64,000 nucleotides of DNA from Paenibacillus sp. YYML68. Lineage in GTDB: Bacteria > Bacillota > Bacilli > Paenibacillales > NBRC-103111. The notes beneath the pieces are model-generated. The model had not been told where the DNA came from. It ran no database searches and saw nothing but the letters and a program-made list of their open reading frames with translations. Positions 1 to 7,895 of the stretch are shown piece after piece. A program made the translations under genes and the position numbers. The stretch lies in contig NZ_BQYI01000001.1 in NCBI RefSeq assembly GCF_027923405.1, positions 2,210,501-2,274,500 on the forward strand, in the 5' to 3' direction. Numbering within the stretch: position 1 is the first letter of the stretch; each line of letters opens with the position of its first letter.

Positions 1-490
1 AGCCTATCAGTTGATTCAAACGATTCCGGGCATAAGTGAGATTACCGCCGCAGCGATCATTGCCGAAATCGGAGTCGATATGGATCAGTTCCCAACGGCT
101 GATCATCTCGCGTCCTGGGCAGGTGTGGCTCCGGGTAACCATGAGAGCGCGGGTAAAAAAAGTACACGAACACGTAAGGGCAATCCGCATGTGAAAACAG
201 CTTTATGTGAAGCCGCTTGGGCAGCAACGAAGTGCCGAAAATCACAGTTGTCGGTTCGATTTTGGAAAATAGCTGCACGCCGTGGGAAGAACAAAGCCAT
301 TATTGCTCTAGCTCACAAAATGCTCACGATCATCTACATGATGTTAAAGACGAAGTCGACTTATATCGAAGGTGGACCTCCTGTCTCAAAACCTGTAGCT
401 TAACAGTCTAGCCTATTTTAAGACTGATTATACATCACATCTCAAAAACGATGTGCCGGGCATCCTATTGCTATTTTTCAACTTTCTTCC
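1..490 (+). mobile_element. IS110-family element, right part
   Basis: The sequence is nearly identical to the right third of the complete copies starting at 48746 and 61780, so the left part lies before the window. The right end is placed at TTCTTCC because the tandem copies further right switch there to a new left end. It sits inside the left tip of the IS4-superfamily element that follows, as in the copy at 48.7-51.9 kb. Confidence 0.85.
2..403 (+). CDS. IS110-family transposase, C-terminal part (partial)
   Basis: This is the C-terminal domain of a DEDD/serine transposase that acts with a bridge RNA in IS110 elements. The visible part holds the helix-hairpin-helix-like stretch IPGISEITAAAIIAEIG and the conserved APGNHESAGKK segment, whose serine is the expected nucleophile. 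The reading frame is open to a normal stop. The run of A after GGGT is seven bases long here, but nine bases in the copies at 49017 and 62051, which are frameshifted. This copy therefore shows the intact frame. The N-terminal RuvC-like domain is outside the window. Confidence 0.85.
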   Translation, partial: AYQLIQTIPGISEITAAAIIAEIGVDMDQFPTADHLASWAGVAPGNHESAGKKSTRTRKGNPHVKTALCEAAWAATKCRKSQLSVRFWKIAARRGKNKAIIALAHKMLTIIYMMLKTKSTYIEGGPPVSKPVA

Positions 491-2143
491 AGAAAAACGC
501 TATTTCTTAAAGCAACTTCGACGTTCTAATGACACTGCTTTCAATAATCCTTTCACAGAAAAATAACCCAACCTAGCGATTTTACGGTATCCTTAAGGTC
601 TCACTCTAAAAGGATAGAATCGCTGGATGGGTTATAGACAACAGTCTAACCCATTTGCGGGCGATTGACCAGACCTATGCTCCCATACCTCGATAAAATC
701 ATAAATGAATTTCGTTCCTGCTTCTCCAGGCAAGCCACCTTTCACTGGTTTGTCATTACGGTGATCGGCCTGATGGTGCGCTCCGACCAGTTAGGGGTGA
801 CCTCCATTGTACGAGACCTTACGCTGCATCCGCGCTGCTACGAGACGCTGATCCATTTCTTTCGTTCTTCGGCCTGGTCGCTGGAATCCCTTCGATTAAC
901 TTGGCTCCAAGTCGTCCGCAAGGCGGCTCCTTTGATGACCGTTGGTGACCGCGTAGTCCTGGTGGGCGATGGCATGAAGCAGTCCAAGGAAGGCCGTCGA
1001 ATGCCCGGCGTGAAGAAAATGCATCAGGAATCAGAAAATTCGTCCAAAGGTGAATATATCTTTGGCCATCTCTTTGGAGCCGTCGGTGTGTTGGTCGGAG
1101 CGTCGGCCAAATGGTTCTGCTTGCCCCTCTTTATGAATTTGCAAGACGGCGTGAAGACGATTTGGAACTGGGGAGCGTCCGCTCCAGCCGAGCCGAAATC
1201 AGATTCCCATGTGGTGCAAATGATCGGGCAGGGCTTTGCCGCCGCGAAGGTGCTTGGTGACGCCTTGTTCCTGCTGGATCGCTATTTTCTGTCCGTTCCG
1301 GCGCTGATCCGGTGGAAGCAGCAGCAGGCTGCGAGCGGAGTTCGGCTGGACCTCATCACGAAGGCCAAAGTCAACACCACAGCCTATGAATTCCCTGCCG
1401 CCAAAAAACCAGGCCGGGGCCGTCCGCCGAAGAAAGGCGTGAAAGTCAAGCTCAAGGAGCTTTTTCAAACCCGGGCAGCATCGTTTCAAACGGCCAAGGT
1501 GATGCTGTATGGCAAGGAAGAAACGGTTTCCTTTTTGTGCCTGGACCTGTTGTGGGGGCAAAAGCTGTATCAGCCTTTGCGATTTGTCCTGGTGCTGCGT
1601 GGAGACCAGACCTCCATTTTGGTGAGTACGGACCTGACGCTTGCCGGTCCCGAGATCATTTCCTTGTACGGATACCGGTTCAAGATCGAATGTACGTTTC
1701 GGGAAATGAAACAAGTCATCGGCGCCTTCGGCTATCGCTTCTGGAGCAAATCCATGCCGAAGCTCAAGCGGTATCTGCGCAAGACCGAGAACCATCCACT
1801 GGAACAAGTAAAGAACGAACAGGATCAAAAGCGAATACGACAAACACTTGAAGCCATCGAAGGATTCGTCATGTGCAGTTGCATCGCAACCGGCTTAATT
1901 CAGATGGTCGCGTTGACGTTTTCGGCGCGTACGCCGGGCTTGTTCTCGCGCTATTTGCGAACACCATCGAAAGCCATCGTCTCTGAGGCTACCGTGGCGG
2001 TTTATTTGCGCAGATCCATTTTTCGCATGGTTGCCCAGCACCCGGATTTACCCATAACCGAAATAATTCGTTCCAAGCAGGAAAAAACCACGAACAACGT
2101 GGATTTGCTGGCTTCTTAAGCGTTAGAACTTTTCACTGTCCAG
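491..2143 (+). mobile_element. IS4-superfamily element carrying a nested IS110 (right part)
   Basis: The right end AGAACTTTTCACTGTCCAG is the inverted copy of the left end seen at 48723 and 61757 (CTTGACAGTGAAAAGTTCT). The right flank TAAAGGAA matches the DNA just upstream of the intact fosB cassette at 41.4 kb, so the element landed in the fosB leader and separates this fosB copy from its original cassette start. Confidence 0.85.
677..2119 (+). CDS. IS4-superfamily DDE transposase
   Basis: Cut-and-paste transposase of the element around it. A Y-(2)-R-(3)-E-(6)-K signature is visible in YGYRFKIECTFREMK, about residues 330-345, which is diagnostic of the IS4 superfamily; VGDG near residue 95 and LLDRYF near 205 are the likely first and second catalytic aspartates. 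I chose ATG 677 (MLPYLDKI) over the in-frame TTG at 665, although neither has a strong ribosome site. The predicted protein is identical to the copy at 50.4 kb, so both copies are young and probably functional. Confidence 0.85.
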   Translation: MLPYLDKIINEFRSCFSRQATFHWFVITVIGLMVRSDQLGVTSIVRDLTLHPRCYETLIHFFRSSAWSLESLRLTWLQVVRKAAPLMTVGDRVVLVGDGMKQSKEGRRMPGVKKMHQESENSSKGEYIFGHLFGAVGVLVGASAKWFCLPLFMNLQDGVKTIWNWGASAPAEPKSDSHVVQMIGQGFAAAKVLGDALFLLDRYFLSVPALIRWKQQQAASGVRLDLITKAKVNTTAYEFPAAKKPGRGRPPKKGVKVKLKELFQTRAASFQTAKVMLYGKEETVSFLCLDLLWGQKLYQPLRFVLVLRGDQTSILVSTDLTLAGPEIISLYGYRFKIECTFREMKQVIGAFGYRFWSKSMPKLKRYLRKTENHPLEQVKNEQDQKRIRQTLEAIEGFVMCSCIATGLIQMVALTFSARTPGLFSRYLRTPSKAIVSEATVAVYLRRSIFRMVAQHPDLPITEIIRSKQEKTTNNVDLLAS

Positions 2144-2159
2144 TAAAGGAAGAATACTC

Positions 2160-2582
2160 ATGCAAATTCAAGGTATAAGTCACTTATGCTTTTCAGTGTC
2201 TGATTTAACTAAATCTATTATGTTTTATCAGCAAGTTTTTGGAGCAAAGATATTAGTAAAGGGCAGAAAGCTAGCTTATTTTGATTTAAATGGATTATGG
2301 ATAGCTTTAAATGAGGAATCTGAAATTGAAAGAACCGAACAAAATAAATCATATACGCATATAGCATTTTCAATATTAGAAGAAGAATACGAGGCATTCA
2401 AAGATAAATTTAGAGAATTAGATGTCAATATAATATCTGGAAGAGAGCGTGATGAAAGAGACAAGAGGTCCATTTATTTTACAGACCCAGACGGGCACAA
2501 ATTTGAATTACACACAGGACAATTAAATGATAGGATGGAATATTATAGAAATAGTAAAGTGCACATGACATTTTTTAACTAA
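2160..2582 (+). CDS. fosB: FosB-type fosfomycin thiol transferase
   Basis: Cytoplasmic metalloenzyme that opens the fosfomycin epoxide by adding a thiol (bacillithiol in Bacillota). The 140-residue length matches the family. The vicinal-oxygen-chelate fold shows metal ligands His8 (GISHLCF), His67 (YTHIAF) and Glu116 (KFELHTG), plus the FosB-like stretches KGRKLAYFDLNG and ERDERDKRSIYFTDPDG. The start has AAAGGAAG eight bases upstream. It is the gene of cassette 1. The cassette start is missing because an IS4/IS110 composite inserted 17 bp upstream, so expression may now depend on a promoter in the element. An identical gene lies at 41453. The family call is from recognised motifs; resistance is inferred. 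Confidence 0.9.
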   Translation: MQIQGISHLCFSVSDLTKSIMFYQQVFGAKILVKGRKLAYFDLNGLWIALNEESEIERTEQNKSYTHIAFSILEEEYEAFKDKFRELDVNIISGRERDERDKRSIYFTDPDGHKFELHTGQLNDRMEYYRNSKVHMTFFN

Positions 2583-2640
2583 GGATGGAGTAAGACAAGA
2601 AACAGATTGATGTAAGTATCTCTAAGAAGTCAGGGGCATC

Positions 2641-2804
2641 GGATAACACCGTATTCACGCTGCGGTCGCTGACGCTCCCTTGGTCTGCCAGGGGAATTTC
2701 GAGGAAGCGGATTCAGGCAGACAACTCCTGCGAGGCTAAGTCCTTCGGACCCGGCGCTAATGCGCCTTAAGCCTCTCGGGTTCGTGAATACAAGAACGTT
2801 ATAT
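2641..2804 (+). repeat. attC site 1 (long class)
   Basis: 3' end of the fosB cassette. R'' GGATAAC, L boxes GTATTCAC/GTGAATAC, inner branch GAGGCTAAG/CTTAAGCCTC, R' GTTATAT which begins cassette 2. The same R'' GGATAAC pairs with R' GTTATCC of the intact fosB cassette at 41398. Confidence 0.9.
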
Positions 2805-2840
2805 GACATACCGGAAGAACTTGAAAAGGATGAAACAAAA

Positions 2841-3287
2841 ATGATAACTAAATCAATACATCAGTTAGTTTTAAATGATTTTAACAACTTCCCATTTTGG
2901 AGAATTACTGATTATGATGTGAGTAATGGAGTCGATATGCTAGTGACACCCACTGAAGTAGAACTCATAGATCAGAACGAAGACTATTGGGTACGATTCA
3001 AGTGGGAGTTTAATGATGGAACGAGTGGGTATGGAATTGGGGTGTTAGAATTAAAGAATAAATTATTGAAAGGACTTTCGTTTTACATCAATGAAGAGTG
3101 GGAAGTATTCCATTTACCACCAGCTCCAGAATTTGTACTCGAAATAAGCGGCCCGGTGCCATTTAGTGAAAGAATAAAAAAATCACTAAAAGATATATTT
3201 CCAATTACCATAGAATCAGATACACAAAGAAATTATGAAGTAAAGATAATATTAGAACATAAGAGCGATTTGAATGCATCACAATGA
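2841..3287 (+). CDS. Unknown cassette protein, 148 aa
   Basis: Sole gene of cassette 2, on the cassette sense strand. I do not recognise the family. The predicted protein is soluble and acidic, with no signal peptide or membrane segment. It has a central beta-rich part (YWVRFKWEFNDGTSGYGIGVLEL) and a C-terminal stretch PFSERIKKSLKDIFPI. The start is placed at ATG 2841 (MITKSIHQL); an upstream in-frame ATG at 2760 lies inside attC site 1 and is rejected. The AT-rich codon use resembles the fosB and acetyltransferase cassettes and differs from the GC-richer transposases. The stop lies about 14 bases before the attC. Confidence 0.7.
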   Translation: MITKSIHQLVLNDFNNFPFWRITDYDVSNGVDMLVTPTEVELIDQNEDYWVRFKWEFNDGTSGYGIGVLELKNKLLKGLSFYINEEWEVFHLPPAPEFVLEISGPVPFSERIKKSLKDIFPITIESDTQRNYEVKIILEHKSDLNASQ

Positions 3288-3300
3288 AGTCCGGTACGTC

Positions 3301-3457
3301 ATATAACACCGCATTCACGCATCGGGCTCGCGCCCTCGGTCTGCCAGAAGATAACTCGGAGAAGCGGATTCAGGCAGACAACCCTGCGAGGCTAAGTCTT
3401 CGACCCGCCGCTCCGCGGCTTAAGCCTCTCGGGTTCGTGAATGCAAGAACGTTAGGC
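3301..3457 (+). repeat. attC site 2 (long class)
   Basis: R'' ATATAAC pairs with the start of its own cassette (GTTATAT at 2798). L boxes GCATTCAC/GTGAATGC, branch GAGGCTAAG/CTTAAGCCTC with tip CCGCCGCTCCGCGG, R' GTTAGGC. Confidence 0.9.
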
Positions 3458-3476
3458 GAAATTGCTGGGGACAATG

Positions 3477-3508
3477 AAAATAAAAAAGCCTATCAGAGTA
3501 TGATAGAC
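3477..3508 (-). terminator. Rho-independent terminator of the toxin-antitoxin pair
   Basis: On the minus strand GTCTATCA and TGATAGGC form an 8-bp stem (one G-U) with a 5-base loop, followed by TTTTTTATTTT. It lies just after the relE stop. The same structure follows the copies at 8616, 10077, 19392 and 52361. Confidence 0.75.
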
Positions 3509-3513
3509 TTAAT

Positions 3514-3780
3514 TCAGGTCTTATAGACATCACCACGGGAGCCAATTTTTATTACATGGATTACTAATATTTCTTCTTCAACTGTGTAAACAACTCGATA
3601 TGAGCCAACACGCAAACGGAAATCTTGGAATGTTCCTTGCATTCTTTTAATATCAAGTTCAGGATGGAAAGGATCTTCGGCTAATATTTGTAAGTGTTGT
3701 ATAATTCGCGTTCGCATTTTCTTATCTAATTTCTGTAGGTACTTTAGTGCACTTTTATCAATTTCAATTGAGTAAGTCAT
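3514..3780 (-). CDS. RelE/ParE-family toxin (copy 1)
   Basis: Small basic toxin of the RelE/ParE superfamily, 88 residues: an N-terminal helix pair (SALKYLQKLDKKMRTRIIQHLQ) and a beta-sheet core with DIKRMQGTFQDFRLRVGSYRVVYTV, the usual position of active-site arginines. RelE members cut mRNA on the ribosome while ParE members poison gyrase, and the sequence alone does not decide between them. The ATG at 3780 overlaps the antitoxin end by 17 bp, implying coupled translation, and the pair is transcribed against the cassette direction. Identical copies are at 8653, 10114 and 19429. Addiction would select against loss of the array. Confidence 0.88.
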   Translation of the reverse strand: MTYSIEIDKSALKYLQKLDKKMRTRIIQHLQILAEDPFHPELDIKRMQGTFQDFRLRVGSYRVVYTVEEEILVIHVIKIGSRGDVYKT

Positions 3781-4000
3781 CAATAACGTCCTTAAGTTTT
3801 ATGGTTTCACCACGCTTAAATGCTTCTTTTGCTTTTCTAATATCGTCTAGATCCTCCTGAGTTGTAGGTTCATCATCCCAAGGAATAAACCGATGATCAC
3901 TCTTGTGAATTAATTTTTCAAGAAAGTCAGCTGCCATCGGGAGAGCATCCTCAGGTAATTGTTGAATCAACTTATTAAGTTGGTCCTTTGTTACTGCCAT
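3764..4000 (-). CDS. Antitoxin partner of the RelE-type toxin (copy 1)
   Basis: Acidic 78-residue protein directly upstream of and overlapping the toxin gene: MAVTKDQLNKLIQQLPED, then a charged C-terminal helix (TQEDLDDIRKAKEAFKRGETIKL) suited to wrap the toxin. I do not see a clear DNA-binding fold, so autorepression is not proven. The start is ATG 4000, preceded by AGGTGG about nine bases upstream; an in-frame GTG at 4012 is less likely. The length and gene order fit type II antitoxins of RelE systems. Confidence 0.8.
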   Translation of the reverse strand: MAVTKDQLNKLIQQLPEDALPMAADFLEKLIHKSDHRFIPWDDEPTTQEDLDDIRKAKEAFKRGETIKLKDVIDDLLN

Positions 4001-4033
4001 TTCAAGCACCACCTAATCAGGAAAGTTATTTTA

Positions 4034-4039
4034 ATTATA
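4034..4039 (-). promoter_or_regulatory. -10 box of the toxin-antitoxin promoter
   Basis: The minus strand reads GCTATAATTA, a consensus TATAAT, 34 bases before the antitoxin start. A weak -35 (TTCATG) lies 17 bases further upstream. The same bases occur in the copies at 9173, 10634 and 19949. The pair therefore carries its own promoter, as toxin-antitoxin cassettes elsewhere do. Confidence 0.6.
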
Positions 4040-4101
4040 GCATGAAATTAGAAAATCATGAATGGTGTTCTCGTGAGTAACTCGAAGAAGCCAGCAACAT
4101 C

Positions 4102-4220
4102 GCCTAACACAGCATTCACGCATCGGGGCTAACGCCCCTCGGTCCGCGAGAAGTGTTTTCGAGGAAGAGGATTCAGCGGACAACCTCCTGCGGAGGTTCG
4201 TGAATGCAAGAACGTTAGAC
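4102..4220 (+). repeat. attC site 3 (short class)
   Basis: 3' end of the toxin-antitoxin cassette. R'' GCCTAAC matches its own start GTTAGGC at 3451. L boxes GCATTCAC/GTGAATGC. It lacks the GAGGCTAAG branch and has GTCCGC/GCGGAC and CCTCC/GGAGG stems instead. R' GTTAGAC. Confidence 0.9.
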
Positions 4221-4496
4221 GAAACCAACGCTAGAATAAACCAATAACCAAATACGATCATATTAGAGATCTATTGTGACGTGAAGATCGGTTTACTTTA
4301 CCGCGAGTTGTCATGGCTTGTGCTTAGTATGAATTCCGAAAAACCATCAGCGAAGGAAGTTAGTTTGATGTTTGGTTTACATTTGAGTCAGTTGGTCGAC
4401 GTTCCATGATAAGGTAAGCGTCAAATACATCCCACCTTCACCCCATGTATGCATAGATGAGATAATGTCCTCAATATGAATCGAGGAGGACATCCC

Positions 4497-4829
4497 ATGA
4501 ATCGAGCGGAGCGACAACAGGCATGGAGAACTCGCATTGAGAACTATCGAGCGAGCGGTCAAACCATGGTAGTCTGGAGTAAAGCCAATAACCATACCAT
4601 CCATGAGCTGAAGTACTGGCTCAAACAGATCGAAGGCCCCCCCAAATCCAAACGATCAAAGTCCGCATCAACCTTCATCCCCGTTACCGTGACACCTCCT
4701 CCCGCACGTAGCAATCTGCCAACGGGATCCCTACGGATTCATGTTGGAGCGGCTTCTATTGAACTGAGTGAGTCATTCGACTCTACCCAGCTTCGTGAAA
4801 TCGTTAAGGTGCTGAAGGATCTATGTTGA
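4497..4829 (+). CDS. tnpA: IS66 accessory protein TnpA
   Basis: First gene of the three-gene IS66 operon, about 110 residues. The N-terminal helical segment (NRAERQQAWRTRIENYRASGQT) and following HELKYWLKQ are typical of the IS66 Orf1 family, which is needed for transposition but has no known catalytic role. The start ATG 4497 has GAGGAGG seven bases upstream; the in-frame start at 4476 lacks this spacing. It overlaps tnpB by the ATGTTGA arrangement, implying coupled translation. Confidence 0.85.
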   Translation: MNRAERQQAWRTRIENYRASGQTMVVWSKANNHTIHELKYWLKQIEGPPKSKRSKSASTFIPVTVTPPPARSNLPTGSLRIHVGAASIELSESFDSTQLREIVKVLKDLC

Positions 4830-5179
4830 CCATTCCGAGCAGCATTCCCGTGTATTTAGCAAGCGGCAGTACGGACTTACGCAAGTCGATCGATGGCCTG
4901 GCCGCTCTGGTGCAGGAGGTGTATGCACTCAACCCCTTCTCGAGCAGCTTGTTCGTGTTCTGCAATCGACAGCGAGACAAGCTCAAGATTCTGTATTGGG
5001 ATGTAAATGGCTTCTGGCTGTTCTACCGCCGCCTCGAACGCGGCACCTTCCAGTGGCCGACTGACGACAGCCATGCGACCATCGCGCTGACTCGTCGCGA
5101 ATTGAACTGGTTGCTGGACGGACTGTCCATCGAGCAGCAGCAAGCGCATCCTGTGGTTTCCGTTCAAACGGTGGTGTAG
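4823..5179 (+). CDS. tnpB: IS66 accessory protein TnpB
   Basis: 118-residue IS66 Orf2-type protein. The characteristic stretch VYLASGSTDLRKSIDGLAAL is followed by LFVFCNRQRDKLKILYWD and GFWLFYRRLERGTFQWP, all family hallmarks. Its ATG overlaps the tnpA stop. It is required with TnpA for transposition by TnpC in studied members; the biochemical role is unknown. Confidence 0.93.
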   Translation: MLTIPSSIPVYLASGSTDLRKSIDGLAALVQEVYALNPFSSSLFVFCNRQRDKLKILYWDVNGFWLFYRRLERGTFQWPTDDSHATIALTRRELNWLLDGLSIEQQQAHPVVSVQTVV

Positions 5180-5261
5180 GCGCGAGTGACCATCGTGCCT
5201 GCCTCCATCATGTTTACTTGAAAAGCAGGATAAACGTGGTCGTTCAGCGAATACATCCTTC

Positions 5262-6842
5262 ATGACAAAACGTGCGGAATCACCCCAACCCCAAACTCTA
5301 GATGAATACAAAACATATAGCGAAGCGCTCGAGGCAGAGGTAAACAAGCTCAAGAAGCAAGTCCATATGCTGCTGGAGCAATCCAAGCTTGCCCAGCATA
5401 AGCGCTTCGGCTCTTCGAGCGAGAAGACGCATCCAGATCAGCTGTTCCTGTTTAACGAAGCAGAGCAGTCCGCTAGCCCTGCGCTCCCTGAGCCAACTGT
5501 GGAAACCGTGACCCACAAGCGGAAGAAAGTCAAGGGGGATCGCCTGGCGAAGTTTGATCATTTGCCTATAGAAACCGTGGAGTATCGATTGCCCGAGGAA
5601 GAGCAGGTTTGCTCGTGCTGCGATGGGAAACTGCATGAGATGAGCAGCGAAGCGCGCGATGAATTGGTGTTCATGCCTGCCCAGTACAAGATCGTGAGGA
5701 GCATTCGATTCATCTATAGCTGCCGTCACTGCGAGCGTAACGAGGAGAGCACTCCCGTGGTCACTGCTAAGGCACCTGCACCCGCGCATCCTGGAGGCCT
5801 GGCATCGGCTTCTATACTGGCCCATGTGATGCATCAGAAGTATGTCGAAAGCCTGCCGCTCTATCGTCAAGAGCAGCAGTTTCTTCGGCATGGTCTGATG
5901 CTGTCGCGTCAAACACTAGCCAACTGGATGATCTACGCGTCCGAACACTGGCTAGAGCCGCTATTTCATTACATGAAGTCGCACATGCTGCTGCACGACA
6001 TCCTCCATGCGGACGAAACGACGTTTCCCGTGCTGCAGGAACCGGGACGGAAGGCCGAGCAGAAGTCGTACCTCTGGATGTACCGTACCGGACATACGAG
6101 TGAGCCCATCGTCTTGTACGAATACCAGCCGACCCGCAGTGGGGAGCACCCGCGTCAATTTCTAGAAGGCTTCAGCGGCTACCTGCATGCGGATGGATTC
6201 TCAGGCTACCATAAACTCACGGACGTGACACTCTGTGGTTGCTGGAGCCACGCAAGACGCAAGTTCGATGAGGCGCTGAAGGCGCTGCCGGCAGCCCATC
6301 GTACGGCCGAGGTGGCAGCTGGCAAGGGCTTATGGTTCTGCAATGAGCTGTTCGCTGTGGAACGACGGCTGAAGGATGTAAGCCCTGAGGCCCGGCACCA
6401 AGCTCGTCAGGAGCAGAGTGCGCCATTGCTGGAGGCTTGTTTGAAGTGGCTGCAAAACGCGGAAGCTGAGGTGCTGCCCAAAAGCTTGACCGGACAGGCG
6501 ATCACCTACAGCCTGAACCAGTGGGACAAGCTTGTCGCATTTATGCAAGACGGCAGGCTCGAGATTGACAATAACCGAGCGGAGCGTGCCATCAAGCCGG
6601 TTGTGATTGGCCGGAAAAACTGGATGTTTGCCAATACGCCTAAAGGCGCGAAAGCAAGTGCGACGATCTACAGCATTGTGGAATCCGCAAAGGCGAGCGG
6701 GTTAAATCCGTATGCATACTTGAAGTTTTTGTTCGAGCAATTGCCACAGCTTCCGAACCTTCATGATCAGGATGCTTTGAGACAACTGGCTCCGTGGTCA
6801 ACTTCATTGCCGGACTCTTGCCGTGTAGCACCACCGAAGTAA
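5262..6842 (+). CDS. tnpC: IS66 transposase TnpC
   Basis: DDE transposase of 526 residues. The N-terminus is a leucine-zipper-like coiled coil (EALEAEVNKLKKQVHMLLEQSKLAQHKRFG), then a zinc-binding part (CSCCDGKL ... CRHCERN). The catalytic core has HADETTF (near residue 250), HADGFSGYHKL followed by CWSHARRKF (near 310) and DNNRAERAIKPVVIGRKNW (near 440). The length is usual for the family and the frame is intact, so this element looks active. Confidence 0.95.
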   Translation: MTKRAESPQPQTLDEYKTYSEALEAEVNKLKKQVHMLLEQSKLAQHKRFGSSSEKTHPDQLFLFNEAEQSASPALPEPTVETVTHKRKKVKGDRLAKFDHLPIETVEYRLPEEEQVCSCCDGKLHEMSSEARDELVFMPAQYKIVRSIRFIYSCRHCERNEESTPVVTAKAPAPAHPGGLASASILAHVMHQKYVESLPLYRQEQQFLRHGLMLSRQTLANWMIYASEHWLEPLFHYMKSHMLLHDILHADETTFPVLQEPGRKAEQKSYLWMYRTGHTSEPIVLYEYQPTRSGEHPRQFLEGFSGYLHADGFSGYHKLTDVTLCGCWSHARRKFDEALKALPAAHRTAEVAAGKGLWFCNELFAVERRLKDVSPEARHQARQEQSAPLLEACLKWLQNAEAEVLPKSLTGQAITYSLNQWDKLVAFMQDGRLEIDNNRAERAIKPVVIGRKNWMFANTPKGAKASATIYSIVESAKASGLNPYAYLKFLFEQLPQLPNLHDQDALRQLAPWSTSLPDSCRVAPPK

Positions 6843-7060
6843 CACTAGCTTACCTCAGCCCTCGTCTTTTGAATAGGTGTGGGCTATTTGACGCTTACAT
6901 GATAAGTCAGAGTGTACTCGAAACGATGAGTAAAAGGCCGAATCTAAAAGATAATTGAAGAGTTAGCCGCGAAGATCAGTCATAGTGGGTTGAAAGTACG
7001 AGCGCGCGTAAGAAACAGAGCTTGACAAGAAGCCGAAGCTGAAGCACCCTTTGTAATAAT

Positions 7061-7318
7061 GATTTTAAGAGCGATTTTAAGAGCGATTTTAAGAGCGATT
7101 TTAAGAGCGATTTTAAGAGCGATTTTAAGAGCGATTTTAAGAGCGATTTTAAGAGCGATTTTAAGAGCGATTTTAAGAGCGATTTTAAGAGCGATTTTAA
7201 GAGCGATTTTAAGAGCGATTTTAAGAGCGATTTTAAGAGCGATTTTAAGAGCGATTTTAAGAGCGATTTTAAGAGCGATTTTAAGAGCGATTTTAAGAGC
7301 GATTTTAAGAGCGATTTT
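7061..7318 (+). repeat. 12-bp tandem repeat, 21 units
   Basis: Twenty-one exact copies of GATTTTAAGAGC plus a half unit. Sister cassettes carry 17 (28569) and 11 (38891) units. Because 12 is a multiple of 3, several frames stay open by chance, giving AILR on the plus strand and KIAL or LKSL on the minus strand. Replication slippage or unequal exchange explains the copy number differences. Confidence 0.98.
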
Positions 7319-7394
7319 GGAGAGGGTTTTAGGCAGCGAAGTGAATGATGAAGAACCAGTTTGTGGGAGTAGCTCGAAGAGGGCCGTTGGCATC

Positions 7395-7552
7395 GTCTAA
7401 CACCGCATTCACGCATCGGGCTGACGCCCTCGGTCTGCCAGAAGATAATTCGGAGAAGTGGATTCAGGCAGACAACCCTGCGAGGCTAAGTCTTCGACCC
7501 GGCGCTGACGCGCCTTAAGCCTCTCGGGTTCGTGAATGCAAGAACGTTAGAT
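7395..7552 (+). repeat. attC site 4 (long class)
   Basis: R'' GTCTAAC matches its cassette start GTTAGAC at 4214. L boxes GCATTCAC/GTGAATGC, branch GAGGCTAAG/CTTAAGCCTC, tip CCGGCGCTGACGCGCC, R' GTTAGAT. Confidence 0.9.
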
Positions 7553-7735
7553 GAAACTCGCTTAAAGAAATAATGGATTAGTTTAAGTGCCGTCGTGAGC
7601 TGAAGCTCCCGAATCAATGGAGTAATCGTAGCGATCAAGGAAGAAAACTCAAGAAGTGATCTCCTGACGGAGGCCACGATTACTCCATTGATGATGTTAC
7701 TTTAGGAAGCGAGTTCGAAGAAGCCCGCGAGCATC
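7553..7735 (+). other. Cassette 5: minimal ORF-less hairpin cassette
   Basis: Body of only about 180 bp with no gene. It folds on itself: outer pairing GTTAGATGA-aa-CTCGC with GCGAG-ca-TCATCTAAC, a second AACTCGCTT/AAGCGAGTT pairing, and a central ATCAATGGAGTAATCGT/ACGATTACTCCATTGAT stem of 17 bp (7613-7629 and 7677-7693). It is the smallest cassette in the array and a clean example of a cassette that is only structure. Confidence 0.7.
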
Positions 7736-7895
7736 ATCTAACACAGTATTCACGCTGCGGGCCTGACGGCCCTTGGTCTGCCAGAGGAATTTCGGAGAAG
7801 TGGAATCAGGCAGACAACCCTGCGAGGCTAAGTCTTCGACCCAGTCGCTCCGCTCCTTTAAGCCTCTCGGGTTCGTGAATACAACGACGTTATAT
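7736..7895 (+). repeat. attC site 5 (long class)
   Basis: R'' ATCTAAC (own start GTTAGAT at 7546), L boxes GTATTCAC/GTGAATAC, tip CCCAGTCGCTCCGCTCC, R' GTTATAT. Confidence 0.9.

Larger units (their letters stand above)
4414..6898 (+). mobile_element. IS66-family element
   Basis: Complete 2485-bp element with terminal inverted repeats starting GTAAGCGTCAAATA, and an 8-bp target duplication ATGATAAG at 4406-4413 and 6899-6906, the size usual for IS66. The empty site reads CCATGATAAGTCAG in the sister cassettes at 28.4 and 38.7 kb. Three genes in order tnpA, tnpB, tnpC. Confidence 0.95.
4221..7394 (+). other. Cassette 4: ORF-less 12-bp-repeat cassette, split by IS66
   Basis: Without IS66 the body is about 680 bp and matches the bodies at 28222 and 38544. 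Before the insertion it holds AT-rich sequence with a GTTAGTTTG motif. After it come about 155 bp, the tandem repeat, and a short unique tail ending in the conserved AGCTCGAAGAGG. Start GTTAGACGA-aa-CCAACG pairs with end CGTTGG-ca-TCGTCTAAC. I see no gene with a ribosome site. Confidence 0.75.

Noticed and set aside
1199-1843. Long minus-strand frames inside the transposase genes
   Set aside because: They are shadows of the intact plus-strand transposases (same for 50970-51614, 5298-5912 and the frames opposite 46967 and 52600).
3284-3526. Frames running through attC sites (for example 3284-3526, 14095-14283, 7773-7961, 31714-31902)
   Set aside because: They consist mostly of attC sequence translated in the same frame at many sites, start without ribosome sites and show no protein-like conservation.
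6980-7416. Long frames encoding AILR, KIAL or LKSL repeats
   Set aside because: A 12-bp repeat without stop codons keeps several frames open on both strands at once; none has a ribosome site. Kept only as a low-interest possibility in the repeat finding.
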